A stretch of DNA of 64,000 nucleotides from Dipteronia dyeriana (lineage: Eukaryota > Streptophyta > Magnoliopsida > Sapindales > Sapindaceae), in NCBI GenBank assembly GCA_032871835.1, contig CM065297.1, forward strand, positions 1,986,501 through 2,050,500, read 5' to 3'. How positions within the stretch are numbered: the stretch's first letter is position 1; every line of letters starts with the position of its first letter. The position numbers and the translations under genes are program-made. The notes below the pieces were generated by a model. It worked only from the letters and a program-made list of their open reading frames with translations, was not told the DNA's origin and searched no databases. Shown here piece by piece: positions 23,903 through 35,579 of the stretch.

Positions 23903-24239
23903 CCTACGGTTGACTTTCCAGCACTGACATTCGGTTACTAAATTGCGTATAACTTCTTCTAGAAATATCGAAATTGCGATCCGTAAAGTGTGACAGAAAC
24001 TAGACTTCCGGGGATTTCAATCCATTGGTTGTAGGACACACAATTTGATCGGAACTCAGAGATATGGTCCCCGTAATCTGGCTATTCTATATTGGCTGAA
24101 ATTCATCTTTTGCTCATTTTCTCCAAAATAACATCCAACACCTCTTGAATGGAACGTGACCTACACATGCTAAACTAACATATAAAATGCCTAATTTCAC
24201 CCAATAACAAAGCACAAATAATAGGAAGTGGAGACCTAA

Positions 24240-24600
24240 AACATGTAAATAGGCAGATTAACAAACACGTTCAAACATGCTATTTCTTAGAATTTTCTTC
24301 ATTTCCTTTTACATGTTAGACAACTCTTTTCTTCAATCTTGCACACACGTTCTTCTAATTTTATAGACATGGATTTCACCATATTCTTCATATGATTGAT
24401 CTCTTGTAAGATTATTTGCTCCATAGCCGCTTGCTTTACTGCTAGGTTCTGATACCAGATGTTATTGACCTAAATGTTTGCATTGAGAAGTTAAATAAAG
24501 TATAAAATAGAAGAGAGGAGAAAAATGTTAAGTCGAGGAAAGCTTAAATCTCCCAAGTATTAGTGTTTGGAGGACCCAATAACTTTCCAAATATAACACA
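24240..24600 (-). mobile_element. 5' end of an LTR retrotransposon (gag start, primer site, LTR edge)
   Basis: On the minus strand 24457-24445 reads TGGTATCAGAACC, the initiator-tRNA-Met primer-binding site used by many copia and some gypsy elements. Upstream of it on that strand is an LTR edge (TGTTAT on the plus strand from 24460). Downstream lies an ATG followed by a coiled-coil-like gag start (MEQIILQEINHMKNMV). The rest of the element is missing. ATAACA ends a possible 139-bp LTR at 24598, but the true LTR end could lie farther right. Confidence 0.55.
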
Positions 24601-25735
24601 ATTTGTAGATAATAATTCTCTATTTTTTTCTTTTTTTTATTAATGCAATGTAGATATATATACAAAGTATGTGTGCTCAACTCTCTCCTAGAATTAAGAA
24701 GCTAACTCACCCACAACACATAAATAATTTAACAAGTAAATCCACTAATTTAATATTTTTGACTAATTCAAACTAGATGAAAACAACAAAGTAAAATTAA
24801 AATAAATACATTAAATATCTTAATAAAGTTAGAAGGTTGGTTAGTTGGTATCATAATTTTTCTTGGTACAGTCCTGAACATGAGCACTTTAAAAATATTT
24901 TTCTTATGTGGTTACAGGCATACTCGGGTGTAAGTGTATAACCAGACATTTCAACATAGATACCCTCTTATAAAATAAAATAAAATTTTCTTTTATTATA
25001 CATACCCTCCAATCTCCATTGAAAACTGTGTGGTTAGTTGGACACGGTACCCATCTTCTGGGGCCCGAGTTGCATTGGGTTCTCTCAACAGTACTGGTTG
25101 TTTGGGCCTCTTGAGTCTTTTGGCTCTTTATATTATTGTTAAAAAGAATGTATTAAAAGAAAAAAAAAAAGGCTAAACATGGATAATGTAAAAATCATAA
25201 TCGATGAACGTCAATTTTTAGTAGAGCGGGTAATACACGTTCCTTTCATGTTTTATGTAAGTGGGGAGATTTTTTCTCGAATTATAGGACTAATTATCTT
25301 CGGTTATGAAATTAGATATCTAGACCTTATATGTATTGTTTCATTTCGATATGTCCTAACAGTCCTATTGTAATATTTTTATAATGTTCAAACTAAACCA
25401 ATTTAATTTTATGATTTAAAACTTTGCCTTCAACATCTCAACCACTCACGTGCTCTTAATCCAATGATTGAGATTTGGATGTATTTATGATTCTTAAATT
25501 AAGAATACAAAAATGGTTGAGATGTTGAAGTAACGGTTTTAAATTACACATTTAATTTGGTTTTATTTTGAACCCCTTGTAATGCTTTAAAAATAAAAAA
25601 AATAAAAAAATCATAATTGATATTTTAATTACATAATCTAGGGTCGACAAAAAGGCAAAGAAACGACAAAAGAACAACATTGGTTTTGTAACAAAATAAC
25701 CAAACCGAAGTACCAAAATTCAAGCTCTCACTGCC
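24601..25735. other. Intergenic sequence upstream of the kinase gene
   Basis: AT-rich. A 64-codon ORF at 25179-25373 has no recognisable similarity and is not called. No repeat or RNA was recognised. Confidence 0.4.
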
Positions 25736-25746
25736 TGTTGTTTTTA

Positions 25747-25747
25747 A

Positions 25748-25775
<28 letters not shown>
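25747..25775. repeat. CT microsatellite in the kinase leader region
   Basis: A (CT)n run of about 28 bp, with a second shorter one at 25808-25822. CT-rich leaders are common in plant genes. It probably lies in the promoter or 5' untranslated region of the gene starting at 26490. Confidence 0.85.
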
Positions 25776-25778
<3 letters not shown>

Positions 25779-26489
25779 TCTCAGGCATCTAAATGTAACT
25801 GAGGATTCTCTCTCTCTCTCTCTGAAAATTGTTTCTATAGGTTTCAAAACTAAAAATACATACACCCTTTGGAGCTTCATGTGTGTGTGCGCGTCGAGTT
25901 GTTTCTGTGAGAGCTTGGCATTGTGTGAGTGAATGTGTGTCTGTTTCTGTTTGGTGAGCTTGAAAACGTAACTGACAGTTTTTGTGCAACATTTGTCACT
26001 CTGTACTGGGTCAGTTTCTAGGATTTGATTTCTTGGGGGTATGCAAATGGTCACTCCTCTCATTGTCAGCATCTAATTGAAGTTGTTATTTGTTATTTTT
26101 TTTTTCCTTTTCATGTCCTTTTCTTGATCTGGGTTATACCCAGAATTGGCATATTTGCTTTACACACCTGGTTTTTTCATGTGGGTTTGTTTATGTGGCC
26201 TGGTCTCAATTAATGTTTTTTCAGATTTTAGATGAAAAAAAAGGTTCCGTTTTTATGCGTTATTTTCTAGAAGTTGCTCAATTATTTGTTTCTTTCTGCT
26301 TTATGGGTAGATATTTAGTTGTGTTTGATGGTTTTGGGGTAATTGGGGTTAAGGAGGATAAAAAGAATGGCTATTTTTAGTACAATGTGGTGTTTTTAAG
26401 AAATGGGAATTGAGTGATTGTTTTGTTTTTGCTTCTGGCTTTGGTCTTTGTTGCTTAAGTTAGGAGAAATTAGATTTTAGGATTTGAAG

Positions 26490-28255
26490 ATGGTATTAGG
26501 TCCAGATACTGTCCATCCTAAGGCTTTGAGTAAGAAGAACAAGAAACATCCTGAATCTGAGCAGCCTGGGTGCTGGTTCAAGTTCAGGTTCATTGGGAGC
26601 TGCCTGGCTTCAAGGACCAAAGCAGATGCTACCAGTAGTGTTACAAGCACTCAATCTGGTATACTATACAATTATGTATTATTCTTATATATTGTTTCAT
26701 CACACAAGATCCTTAATTTCTTATGTAATATATGCAATTAGATACTGTTTGATTCTCTGGTTATATTTGCCATATCTGATGCCAAAAGGATTTAGAATTG
26801 AATAATTGATTCAATTCGATTTATTGTTTGTGCCACGTATATGTTATGAATGTTTGGCATGCTGATTCTATTGTAAAATATAAACGAATTCTTGCTGTAT
26901 AACATATTAAGTTGTGATGAGAATCTTTGTTTGTGCGACATATATGATATATCATATATGTTGTGAATGTTTGGCATGGTAATTCTAGAGTAAAACATTA
27001 ACTAATTGTTGTTGGGTTGTGTATTAAGTTGTGATTGAATTCTTTGTTTGTGCCTCGTATCTGTTATGAATGTTTGGCATGGTAATTCTATTGTAGAACA
27101 TTAATTAATTATTGTTGTATACTCGCATTGCGTATTAAGTTGTGATTGCCTTCCATTTGTGCACGCTTGATGGATAATAACTTCAGCAATTGCTTGATCG
27201 CCTAGGTCTGTTGAGACTTTCGGTGATAATTATTGTTTTTTCGTTTCCGTGATTGCTAAATCAAAAAAGTTTGACGGCCACACAAAAATTTGACTGTGTG
27301 TGGTCCTTTAAGATTCATACTTCTCTTACCCTGTCTTTTGGTAGATGAAATAACTAGGAAGTCTAAATTGTCTCAACATCACTGGCCATTTATGAATGTT
27401 GGGCACGAGCAAATTATTTATTAGTTTGCATCGGTAGATGAAAAGTATATTGGGGTAGTATATGTAGGTTAATTGGCATATGCTTTTGAAAAACGTTATA
27501 CTAGTCGTGTTGTAGATACGGTGCATCACTGGTGGTTAATCTAAAACATTGGCTGATATGGCTTCCCTTTATGTACAAAGTTCAATCCATGCATTGTCCT
27601 TCATAATAAGTACATATATAGAGACATGATTTGCTTAGAATGCATTGTGATGGACAGTATATAAATCCATCTTCCATGGTGTTATGTAGTCTATTTTAAC
27701 ATGTCAAATACAGGAATGACAAATGCTTTCATGCATATTAGATGATTACTGGTGAACCAGATAATATTGATATGCTATCTCTTTTTATTTGGTTGTCTGG
27801 GAATCAGCTGAGAGTAAATCTACAATTGATACAAGCCGAGACCAACCCATTGTTCCGGTTGTATCCTCCTCGACTACTAGTCATGCAGAAAGTACTACAC
27901 CATCCACTCCCAATGTCCATGACGAACTTAAAATTTCTTCGCAGCTTAGAAAATTCTCCTTTAATGAGCTCAAGTCAGCGACAAGGAATTTTAGGCCGGA
28001 GAGTCTCCTGGGTGAGGGTGGGTTTGGTTGTGTATTTAAAGGTTGGATAGATGAGAATGGAGCAGCACCGGTTAAACCTGGTACAGGAGTTCCTGTTGCT
28101 GTGAAAACACTCAACCATGATGGACTTCAGGGTCACAAAGAATGGCTTGTATGATAACCTGTCATCTAATTTATTGTACTTACGTGCATGTAGGCATTCC
28201 TAGTACACACAGGCACAAACACAGACAGAGAACACAGGCACAAACACAGACAGAG

Positions 28256-28289
<34 letters not shown>

Positions 28290-31200
28290 TGTATGTAATC
28301 TAATTCTATGTATTTATGTGCATATGTACATTTCTATACGCACTCTCACACACAGAGACAGAGAGAACTCACACTCATACATACATACATGTATATGTGT
28401 GTGCAAGGAAATATATGTACATCTCACTTACATATTTGGCCTACTTCTATGCTTGTTTAGCTTCAATTGCCCTCTGATTGAAAGACTTATATTAATCTCT
28501 ACAATGTGGCAGGCTGAGGTTAATTATCTTGGTGAGCTCCTTCATCCTAACCTTGTTAAGTTGATTGGTTGCTGCATTGAAGACGATCAAAGGCTACTTG
28601 TTTATGAGTTTATGCCTCGAGGAAGTTTAGAGAATCACCTTTTTAGAAGTATGTTACTGAATTCATTATTTTGGCAAATGTGATTGCCTTTCTTCTATTG
28701 GATTACAACATTATTGTGTGTTCTCTGTCAACAATTTATAGAGTTTTCTTTTATCTTTTTAGGGATGGGAAATAGGTTGAGGTAATTACCCTAAGATATG
28801 GATTCACTATATGTTTCATTCAATTAAATTTATGCATTGATAAGCTTTTTCTTTTCCCTCCTCATTTGTCTACAATTTAATGCTTGAAGGTTAGATTCGA
28901 GTTGATGTGATTTTTGTTTTATCTACCCATATACTGTTGGAATTCAGTTGGATGAAGATGGTACAATGAGAACTGTTATTCTGAGATATGCAGTTAGTTA
29001 CCTGTTAATTAGCATTGGAAGGATGCTTTCATTTGCTACTTGACATATTCTGTTCTAGGCTTGGTTTTTGCATTCTATAATTGGTTTATAGAGAAAATGA
29101 ATCTAAAACTTGTTGTTCATAAATATTGCCGTCTGTAGCCTTGAATTTGTTGGATTCTTTTATGAGGGGAAACCTCTTAAGTGCAATGTGGTAGGAAAAA
29201 TATTAATGAATTCACAATGATTTGAACCCTAAGTATGGTACATAGGTTATACTTATAATGCAATTCGGTGAAAAGAAAGTAATGAATACATAAATGCTTT
29301 AAAAATTTAGGGAGTGTTGTAGGAGTTACAGTGTTCTTTCTTGAAAGATGTCAACATTGATTATGCATGATATAATTCTGTAGTTAACATCTGATGAAAG
29401 TTGGTCTTGTTGCTGACCGTGGGTGGGAAGACTATTGTTCTCTCTCATTCTGCGTGCATGCGTGAGTGGTGTTTGTGGAATCATATCTTTTTAACATCAG
29501 AGAATGACTTGGATTATCATAAATATGCAAACGATCCGGTTACAAATTTTATTGATAATAATTATAGCAAGAATAAATTATATGAGCAAGCTTAGAAGAT
29601 TCCAAGATACCGAACCTAGAATTCTACATCTCGAAACCCCGTTATTTTGATTTAGTGATATTAGCAATCTTGCCACCAAATGATGGTTTGCTAGCAGAAA
29701 TTTCCATTCCATTATTTTATTGAAATAATTTTTGGAAGCAGGGTCTTTGCCTCTTCCTTGGTCCATCAGAATGAAAGTTGCACTTGGTGCTGCAAAGGGG
29801 CTTGCCTTTCTTCATGAGGAAGCTGAAAAGCCAGTGATCTATCGAGATTTTAAAACATCTAACATCCTGCTAGATGCGGTACGTGACTTATGTGAACAAC
29901 AACAACTAATCTTTTCCACTTTTATTCCCTATCTAATTTATTGCTAAATCCGTGTTCCAGGACTACAATGCTAAGCTTTCTGATTTTGGACTTGCCAAAG
30001 ATGGTCCCGAGGGAGATAAGACCCATGTATCTACACGGGTGATGGGAACTTACGGTTATGCAGCCCCTGAGTATGTGATGACAGGTAAATCATTAGCCTC
30101 TTTCTACATTAGTTTTTCCTTCTTCATTGGTTAAAACATTTTCTCTCCATTCTTTAATGGACTTCCTATAACGCATCTCTTAAATTCTTCTACCTTGAGC
30201 ATGAATCACGTTTCTCTGTCTTCCCCCTGCATTAGTTCATTTTCTTGCTTACATATTTACTCAATTGTATTTCTTTGTAAATCTCCTGGGTGTCCTATTC
30301 TTTATTGTATATATTTTAGAGACTGTTGTCCTTCAATGTCCCACCTAAGTCACCTTCATTTCCACCGTGCCTCCACTGCCTAAAGAAGAAAACAGAAACT
30401 TAAGTAAAATATAAGTAAAATTAGTAATTACCCTTGAGTAAAATTTGAGTTAGGTTCTTTAATGTTGAAGAATGGTCCATATTGAAGAGCTTTAGCCAAA
30501 ACAAGGATGAGCACAATGATGGATGAATTCCTGTTCTAGAAAGCTTTTGTTCTAGGCAGTGAATCAATTGGTTACTATGGTTTACTTATTTCTTGATCTG
30601 GGCTAGAAATTACCATAAATTATTGGATTACCAATATCTATTACAAACCGAAAAAATCCATACTAGAAAAACCAAAATAAGTCCTAGATACCATAACTAG
30701 TACAAGGTTTGCCTAGTGAAATTTGAATTATGAGACAAGGATAACATTATGTGAAAGGCTTGTTGTTCTTACATATAGGTTGGTAATTATTTCTTTTGTT
30801 GGATGAATGATTTCTCCATATGTTGTAGGATTTGTTAACAGTAGAATATTATGGTCAGATAAAGATTTAGCCGTGGATTTACGATGTTTTAGCTTTGTGT
30901 TCAATCATCATTACTTCTGAATCACTTAAAGTAGTATAAATCAGTTTTCAATCGTCCATCAGTTATAAAGTGTTATGCATATTGGGCAAGATAACGACCT
31001 TCTTCTTCTGTTGTAGTTTTTATTTCAACTCAACAGAAAAAAAACTGTATGGGAACTATGCATACATGTGCATGTGCAATTAGTTTTTCCTCATTCTAAT
31101 GCTATAGAGGATAGACATCTCCAATACGCCTACTTTAAGCATGACATGTGCATAGATGGCTTGAATTCTCAGTATCTAGCCTCTGTCAAATTTTATCTTC

Positions 31201-31850
31201 TCAATAGGCATCTTTTCGCATGATCAAACATGAGAGCTTTTATGTGGATCTTGAGTATAATTTTAGTTATACTAAATGTGTGTGAATCCAATCATAACTA
31301 ATAGAATTTGTTTATGCCAGGCCATCTCACATCAAAGAGTGATGTCTACAGCTTTGGGGTGGTTCTGCTTGAAATGTTGACTGGCCGAAGATCGATGGAC
31401 AAAAACCGAGCCAATGGAGAGCATAACCTGGTGGAATGGGCTAGGCCACAACTTGGAGAGAGGCGGAGGTTCTATCGTCTAATAGATCCTCGCCTTGAAG
31501 GATGCTTCTCAATAAAAGGTGCTCAGAAAGCAATTCAATTGGCATCCTACTGCCTTAGCCGTGACCCGAAAACCAGACCTCTTATGAGTGAAGTGGTTGA
31601 TATCCTTACACCGCTGCCTAACCTCAAGGACATGGCCAGTTCCTCATCCTATTTTCAGGCCATGCAAGCAGAGCGTATGGGTTCCAACCTGAATGCTAGA
31701 CATGGCCCTAGAGTGCAAGCTGGGCAGTTACCAAGGAATGGGCAACCACTGAGGAGCTTCTCCATACCAAATGGTCCACGTACTTCACCATATCATCAGA
31801 ACAATCCTCACCGATCACCCAAACCTAATGTTCAGCAACAGAAGAAGTGA
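26490..31850 (+). CDS. PBL34: Receptor-like cytoplasmic kinase, PBL34/35/36 type (RLCK VII)
   Basis: Six exons join in frame to 478 codons: 26490-26658, 27808-28148, 28513-28648, 29742-29878, 29961-30084 and 31321-31850, all with GT..AG borders. The N-terminus has a PGCWFKFRF segment. The kinase domain runs from about residue 106 to 400: glycine loop GEGGFG at 125-130, catalytic Lys at 156 (VAVK), [11 protein letters not shown] with the catalytic Asp at 251, DFG at 269-271 and a TYGYAAPEY segment. The tail is Ser/Pro/Gln-rich. The [18 protein letters not shown] start, the APVKPGTG insert and the WARPQL region match Arabidopsis PBL34-36 as I remember them. In that family the kinases relay signals from membrane receptors in immunity and development. 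The start codon is the first ATG in frame, and unlike PBL34 it lacks a Gly at position 2. No stop or frameshift was seen. Confidence 0.93.
26815..27150. repeat. Tandem repeat of about 110 bp in intron 1 of the kinase gene
   Basis: TTTGTTTGTGC..GTTATGAATGTTTGGCATG..ATTAAGTTGTGAT recurs from about 26824, 26927 and 27044 (spacings 103 and 117). Three diverged units lie in the intron and do not touch the splice sites. Confidence 0.85.
28201..28290. repeat. CA-rich repeat in intron 2 of the kinase gene
   Basis: A GCACAAACACAGACAGAGAACACAG unit occurs twice, followed by a (CA)n run at 28256-28287. Confidence 0.85.
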
Positions 31851-34800
31851 GGCTATGCTCCAAACTTTGTGTCAAGTGACCGTAACAGACAGTACATGTC
31901 TTCTAGATACCTATTCTGTTCTTTTAAAGGTTTTGGGTGTAGAGCTCAGACTAATTTTGGTAGAGTAAAGAACTGAAATGGTTGTTTGCAATTTAATGCT
32001 GATGAGTTTCTTTTCTGAGAGGTGAGTGGTGTTAGTTGGCCCTGCCATCAGATGCGGAGATAACTAATAGAGAAGCTAGAAAGGTAAGAGTAAGCAGCGC
32101 AGTCGTGGCCTGTAATTTGTCTTAAATTTAGAGAAAGATATTGCTTTTATGAAAAATCATCTTTCCAAACATCGTTTAACATGATCATGTAACTCATTTC
32201 CTTTAAACAGCTCCTCAGCTTGTCTCTTAGTTGCCTCTCCGCTTATCTATGTTATGTCTGGAGCAGGCTCCTCCATCGAACTGTAAAACTTTTCTATCAT
32301 TTTCCTCAGTAGATCTTCTTTGGCATATGATTTTCCAATATTCAAGTATATACTTGAGAAAACACCTTTTGCCAATTCAATTTAGATGGAAGTATACATT
32401 GCTTTTAAGTACCATTTCCACTGCAACAATATATGTAAAAATAAAGTTTTGCAGGAAGCCCGTCCAAGACCAAAGCATGTATCAAAGGAAGAGCAGTGAA
32501 AACACAGATTCTTATTCACACAAAACAGTCATGTCCTGTTCTGTCAGAACATGACAAAGATCTGATCATAAGACAACATAGATAGTATTACACCAGATAA
32601 ATAAAATTAAAGCATTACCATAGAGAGGCATTGATGGCAAGAACTATATAAAATTCATATATAATGCCAATACTGTATAAATGATTGCATCAGATTATAA
32701 TTCCAAGTTACAGTCTATTTCCTACATTGATTCTGATTATAGGTTTTCTCTGCTCATTCCAGTATTGATTAACATCCAAAAGCCAGCAAGTTAGCTAAAC
32801 AATTCTTTTTAGTGTATATATATGGCCATTTTGATAGCGCCTCACCAAATGGGTGGCCACCACGATGCTATTTTATTGAGCATGTTTGTTGCTTGTTGTG
32901 TGTGTGTTTAATGCTTTTAAGTGTTTGATCATCATTTGAATGAGTTTTGATCGTGAGTTAAGTACCTCATAACGAGCTCTTATCAATCGTGTTTGACTCC
33001 TGCACGTAGAAATATACTAATTTTCATGTATTTTCTTTTATGTGTGCCTTTGCTCTTAATGACCTCCAATGCATATATATTAATCATTGAGAGAGAGAGA
33101 GAGAGTTTTGTTGCATGAGGGTAACTCCGACGTATCTCAAGAGGGAATATCGGTTTAAATTGGGTGAACATGACTTTCAACATAAGAAACATTTCTCAAT
33201 GAATCAGTACTCAATATCATTCAATATGATTGATTTGGTGAAATCGAAAACCCACAGCCTATTTGATTGCAATTAATTGTTGATTTGAATGTGCTTTTAG
33301 TGTAGTTTTAAATTGTAGTTGCTTTAAATTCGCATCACCTAATTGGTTTTTCCAAATAGAAATAGGTTTAATCAATTTCAGTAATTAGCAACCTAAATCC
33401 TGGGTAACAATAACTCTTTATATTTCTTATGCCGACCCTGTTCAATCGTGGGTAAAAGTGTATGTCACAATGCAAGGAATAGGTTGCGTGCACACACCGT
33501 TCATATCATTTGTGTCCCTGTATCACTGTGTGACACTTTCAAATAAAATTGGTTTGAATGTTTGTGCATATTTGTGCTTAAGATTGGTGCATCACTTGAT
33601 TATGTTGTGTTATATTTTTGTGTTTGAGCATGTTTTTATTAGAGTATTTTTTCTAATCGCGAGGACCACATCGTGACCTTTGAAACATTCTGGATTCTTT
33701 GCAATATATGATCACGAGGACCTCATCCCGACCCCATGGCATAATCTCACACCTGATTGTTCTATTTTTATTACGACCTTACATCGTGAAATCTTCATTG
33801 TGATTATAGAGTATCAAGTCTGTCACGACGTTCCATCGCGATATGGTTGGCTCAATGAACATCTCTGGTTGGTGCAACATTTTATTCCATTCGGCAAGTC
33901 GCGAGATGTGGTCCCTACACGACGACCGAATGGTTTTTAATGTCGTTTCCATCACCATTTCCATCCCAAACGTGTCTTTTAACGGTTTTTAGATTCCATA
34001 TAAATAGAAAAATGTCTATTTTTCTTCTAACAGAGCAGAGGGCAATAAGGGCATACGCCTAGTGAAAGATTAAGATTCCACAAGAGACATTCTCCATTTT
34101 GATCTCAAATCTCTACATGAATTTTATTGTAGATGTGGGTATTGCGTAAAATATTGTTTTATCTTGTCTAGACTAGATCTCATTGCTTTTTGAGCCTATA
34201 TTGATCATCTAGCTAGTTTCATAGGATGTGTAGATCACTAATTCTATAATGCATTGTGCATCTTACATTTATATCACGCCACCTACTGTAGATAATCAAT
34301 CACATTAATTTTACTTTGTGTACATTCATATTATTATTATTGAACACTTAGATCATTAATGCGTTGATTGGGCTAATTCTTGCTATTGTATTGGTAGAGA
34401 TTGGAACTAGCAATCGAAGGGATTGACATCACTGGAACCAACAAGGTCCGGATTATCAACCTTAAGGGTATATCTATTTTTCCAAGTAGTTGTTTGTGTG
34501 GTTGCCTTGATCAATAATGATCCGTGATAGTGATTTACCACGTAATAATTTGTAAAGCTAGACTGAGTCGACACGGTCTAGAAGGTAGGTAATTTATAGA
34601 ATAAAAAGGATTAAAATGATGTTATTTTGGGTTTTTTATTTATAAAAAAATGAGCTTTTTGTTTATAAGTTCTGTTTCAAACTTTTCAATAAAGTGGTTA
34701 TTTCACACCAAGCTCACTTTCTACCGATCAACCGAATAACCTTATATATATTTATATTATTTAGTTTTCTTATACCAACATAATCTTCAAAATGATCTAA

Positions 34801-35008
34801 ACGTTAAGAATTTCTTATATCATAATAAAAAGGTTAATTGATATTGATATCCTCTAAATTATGTCAAAATTTACACATTATCCTCTATACTGTTTTTTTT
34901 TTCCGTTATTAAACCTCCTGAACTCTCACATATCGATAAAAAACCTAAGTGTTTAAAAAAGAAGAAGAGAATTCATGGGGTTTAGTGGTGAAAACAAAGT
35001 GTAGGAGG
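31851..35008. other. 3' flank of the kinase gene and intergenic sequence
   Basis: The first few hundred bases are the probable 3' untranslated region. The rest shows no recognisable gene. A GA microsatellite lies at 33089-33106. The stretch 33660-34500 has repeated CGAGGACC / ACGACC-type words and a leader-like end, suggesting an unassigned LTR-type repeat, but no ends or duplication were found. Confidence 0.4.
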
Positions 35009-35271
35009 CAGAGCTGTAAAACTAGACTGGCACGGCCTATTAGGCACGGTCTGGCCATGTCCATTTTCGGAAACGAGCCGGGCCTGGTCTGGCACGCACC
35101 ACTGTGCATGCCGGACCAGGCCCCGCCCGTTTCTGAAAACTGAGGCCCGACACGGCAAGCCGGCCTCCCTCAGTCGGGCCGTGCCTGGCCCGACCTGGCC
35201 TGGCGGGCCTGGTCCGACTGGCTCGACGGGTCTGGTCCATAATTTTTTTTCAAATTAAGTATGTTTGGATG

Positions 35272-35325
35272 TAGGGTTTAGGGTTTAGGGTTTAGGGTTT
35301 AGGGTTTAGGGTTTAGGGTTTAGGA
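35272..35325 (+). repeat. Interstitial telomere-type repeat (TTTAGGG)
   Basis: Six perfect TTTAGGG units (35277-35318) are flanked by a partial unit on the left and a TTTAGGA unit on the right. The array lies inside the hAT element, between its subterminal zone and the transposase end, and is continued by ordinary sequence, so it is not a chromosome end. Confidence 0.97.
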
Positions 35326-35579
35326 TTTGAAATGAATAAATAAAACGAATAATTTTTATTTAATTAATTATTTTTCACTTATGGAATTCAGTATTATATA
35401 TTTACATGATTGCATCATTAAAAACCTTACCAAGAAAAACCCAGTGGGATAAAAACTTGGTAAGGGAAAAAGAGTGCAACCGTTTTACAACTTACAAGTA
35501 AATAATAAATACATATGTAAAAGTATAACCTAGTTCTGGCCCTGGCCACTACTTGCAGGGTCATCAATATATAGATTGT

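Larger units (their letters stand above)
20993..24238 (-). repeat. Right LTR of the rearranged gypsy element, split by a hAT element
   Basis: It starts beside the primer-binding site and ends where similarity to 17386-17877 stops. Without the hAT insert and its 8-bp duplication it is about 1.69 kb. The part 20993-22188 has no partner on the left, so the left LTR is truncated. Short ORFs inside are not convincing. Confidence 0.6.

Noticed and set aside
24445..24457. tRNA-Met gene fragment
   Set aside because: Only the 13-base complement of the tRNA 3' end is present, next to an LTR edge, so it is a primer-binding site.
25179..25373. 64-codon ORF upstream of the kinase gene
   Set aside because: No recognisable domain, no promoter, and composition like the surrounding sequence.
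34990..35240. GC-rich ORFs near 35040
   Set aside because: They come from GGCCTGG/CCGGGCC subterminal repeats of the hAT element.
35272..35325. Telomere repeat as a chromosome end
   Set aside because: Only about eight units, with transposon sequence on both sides.
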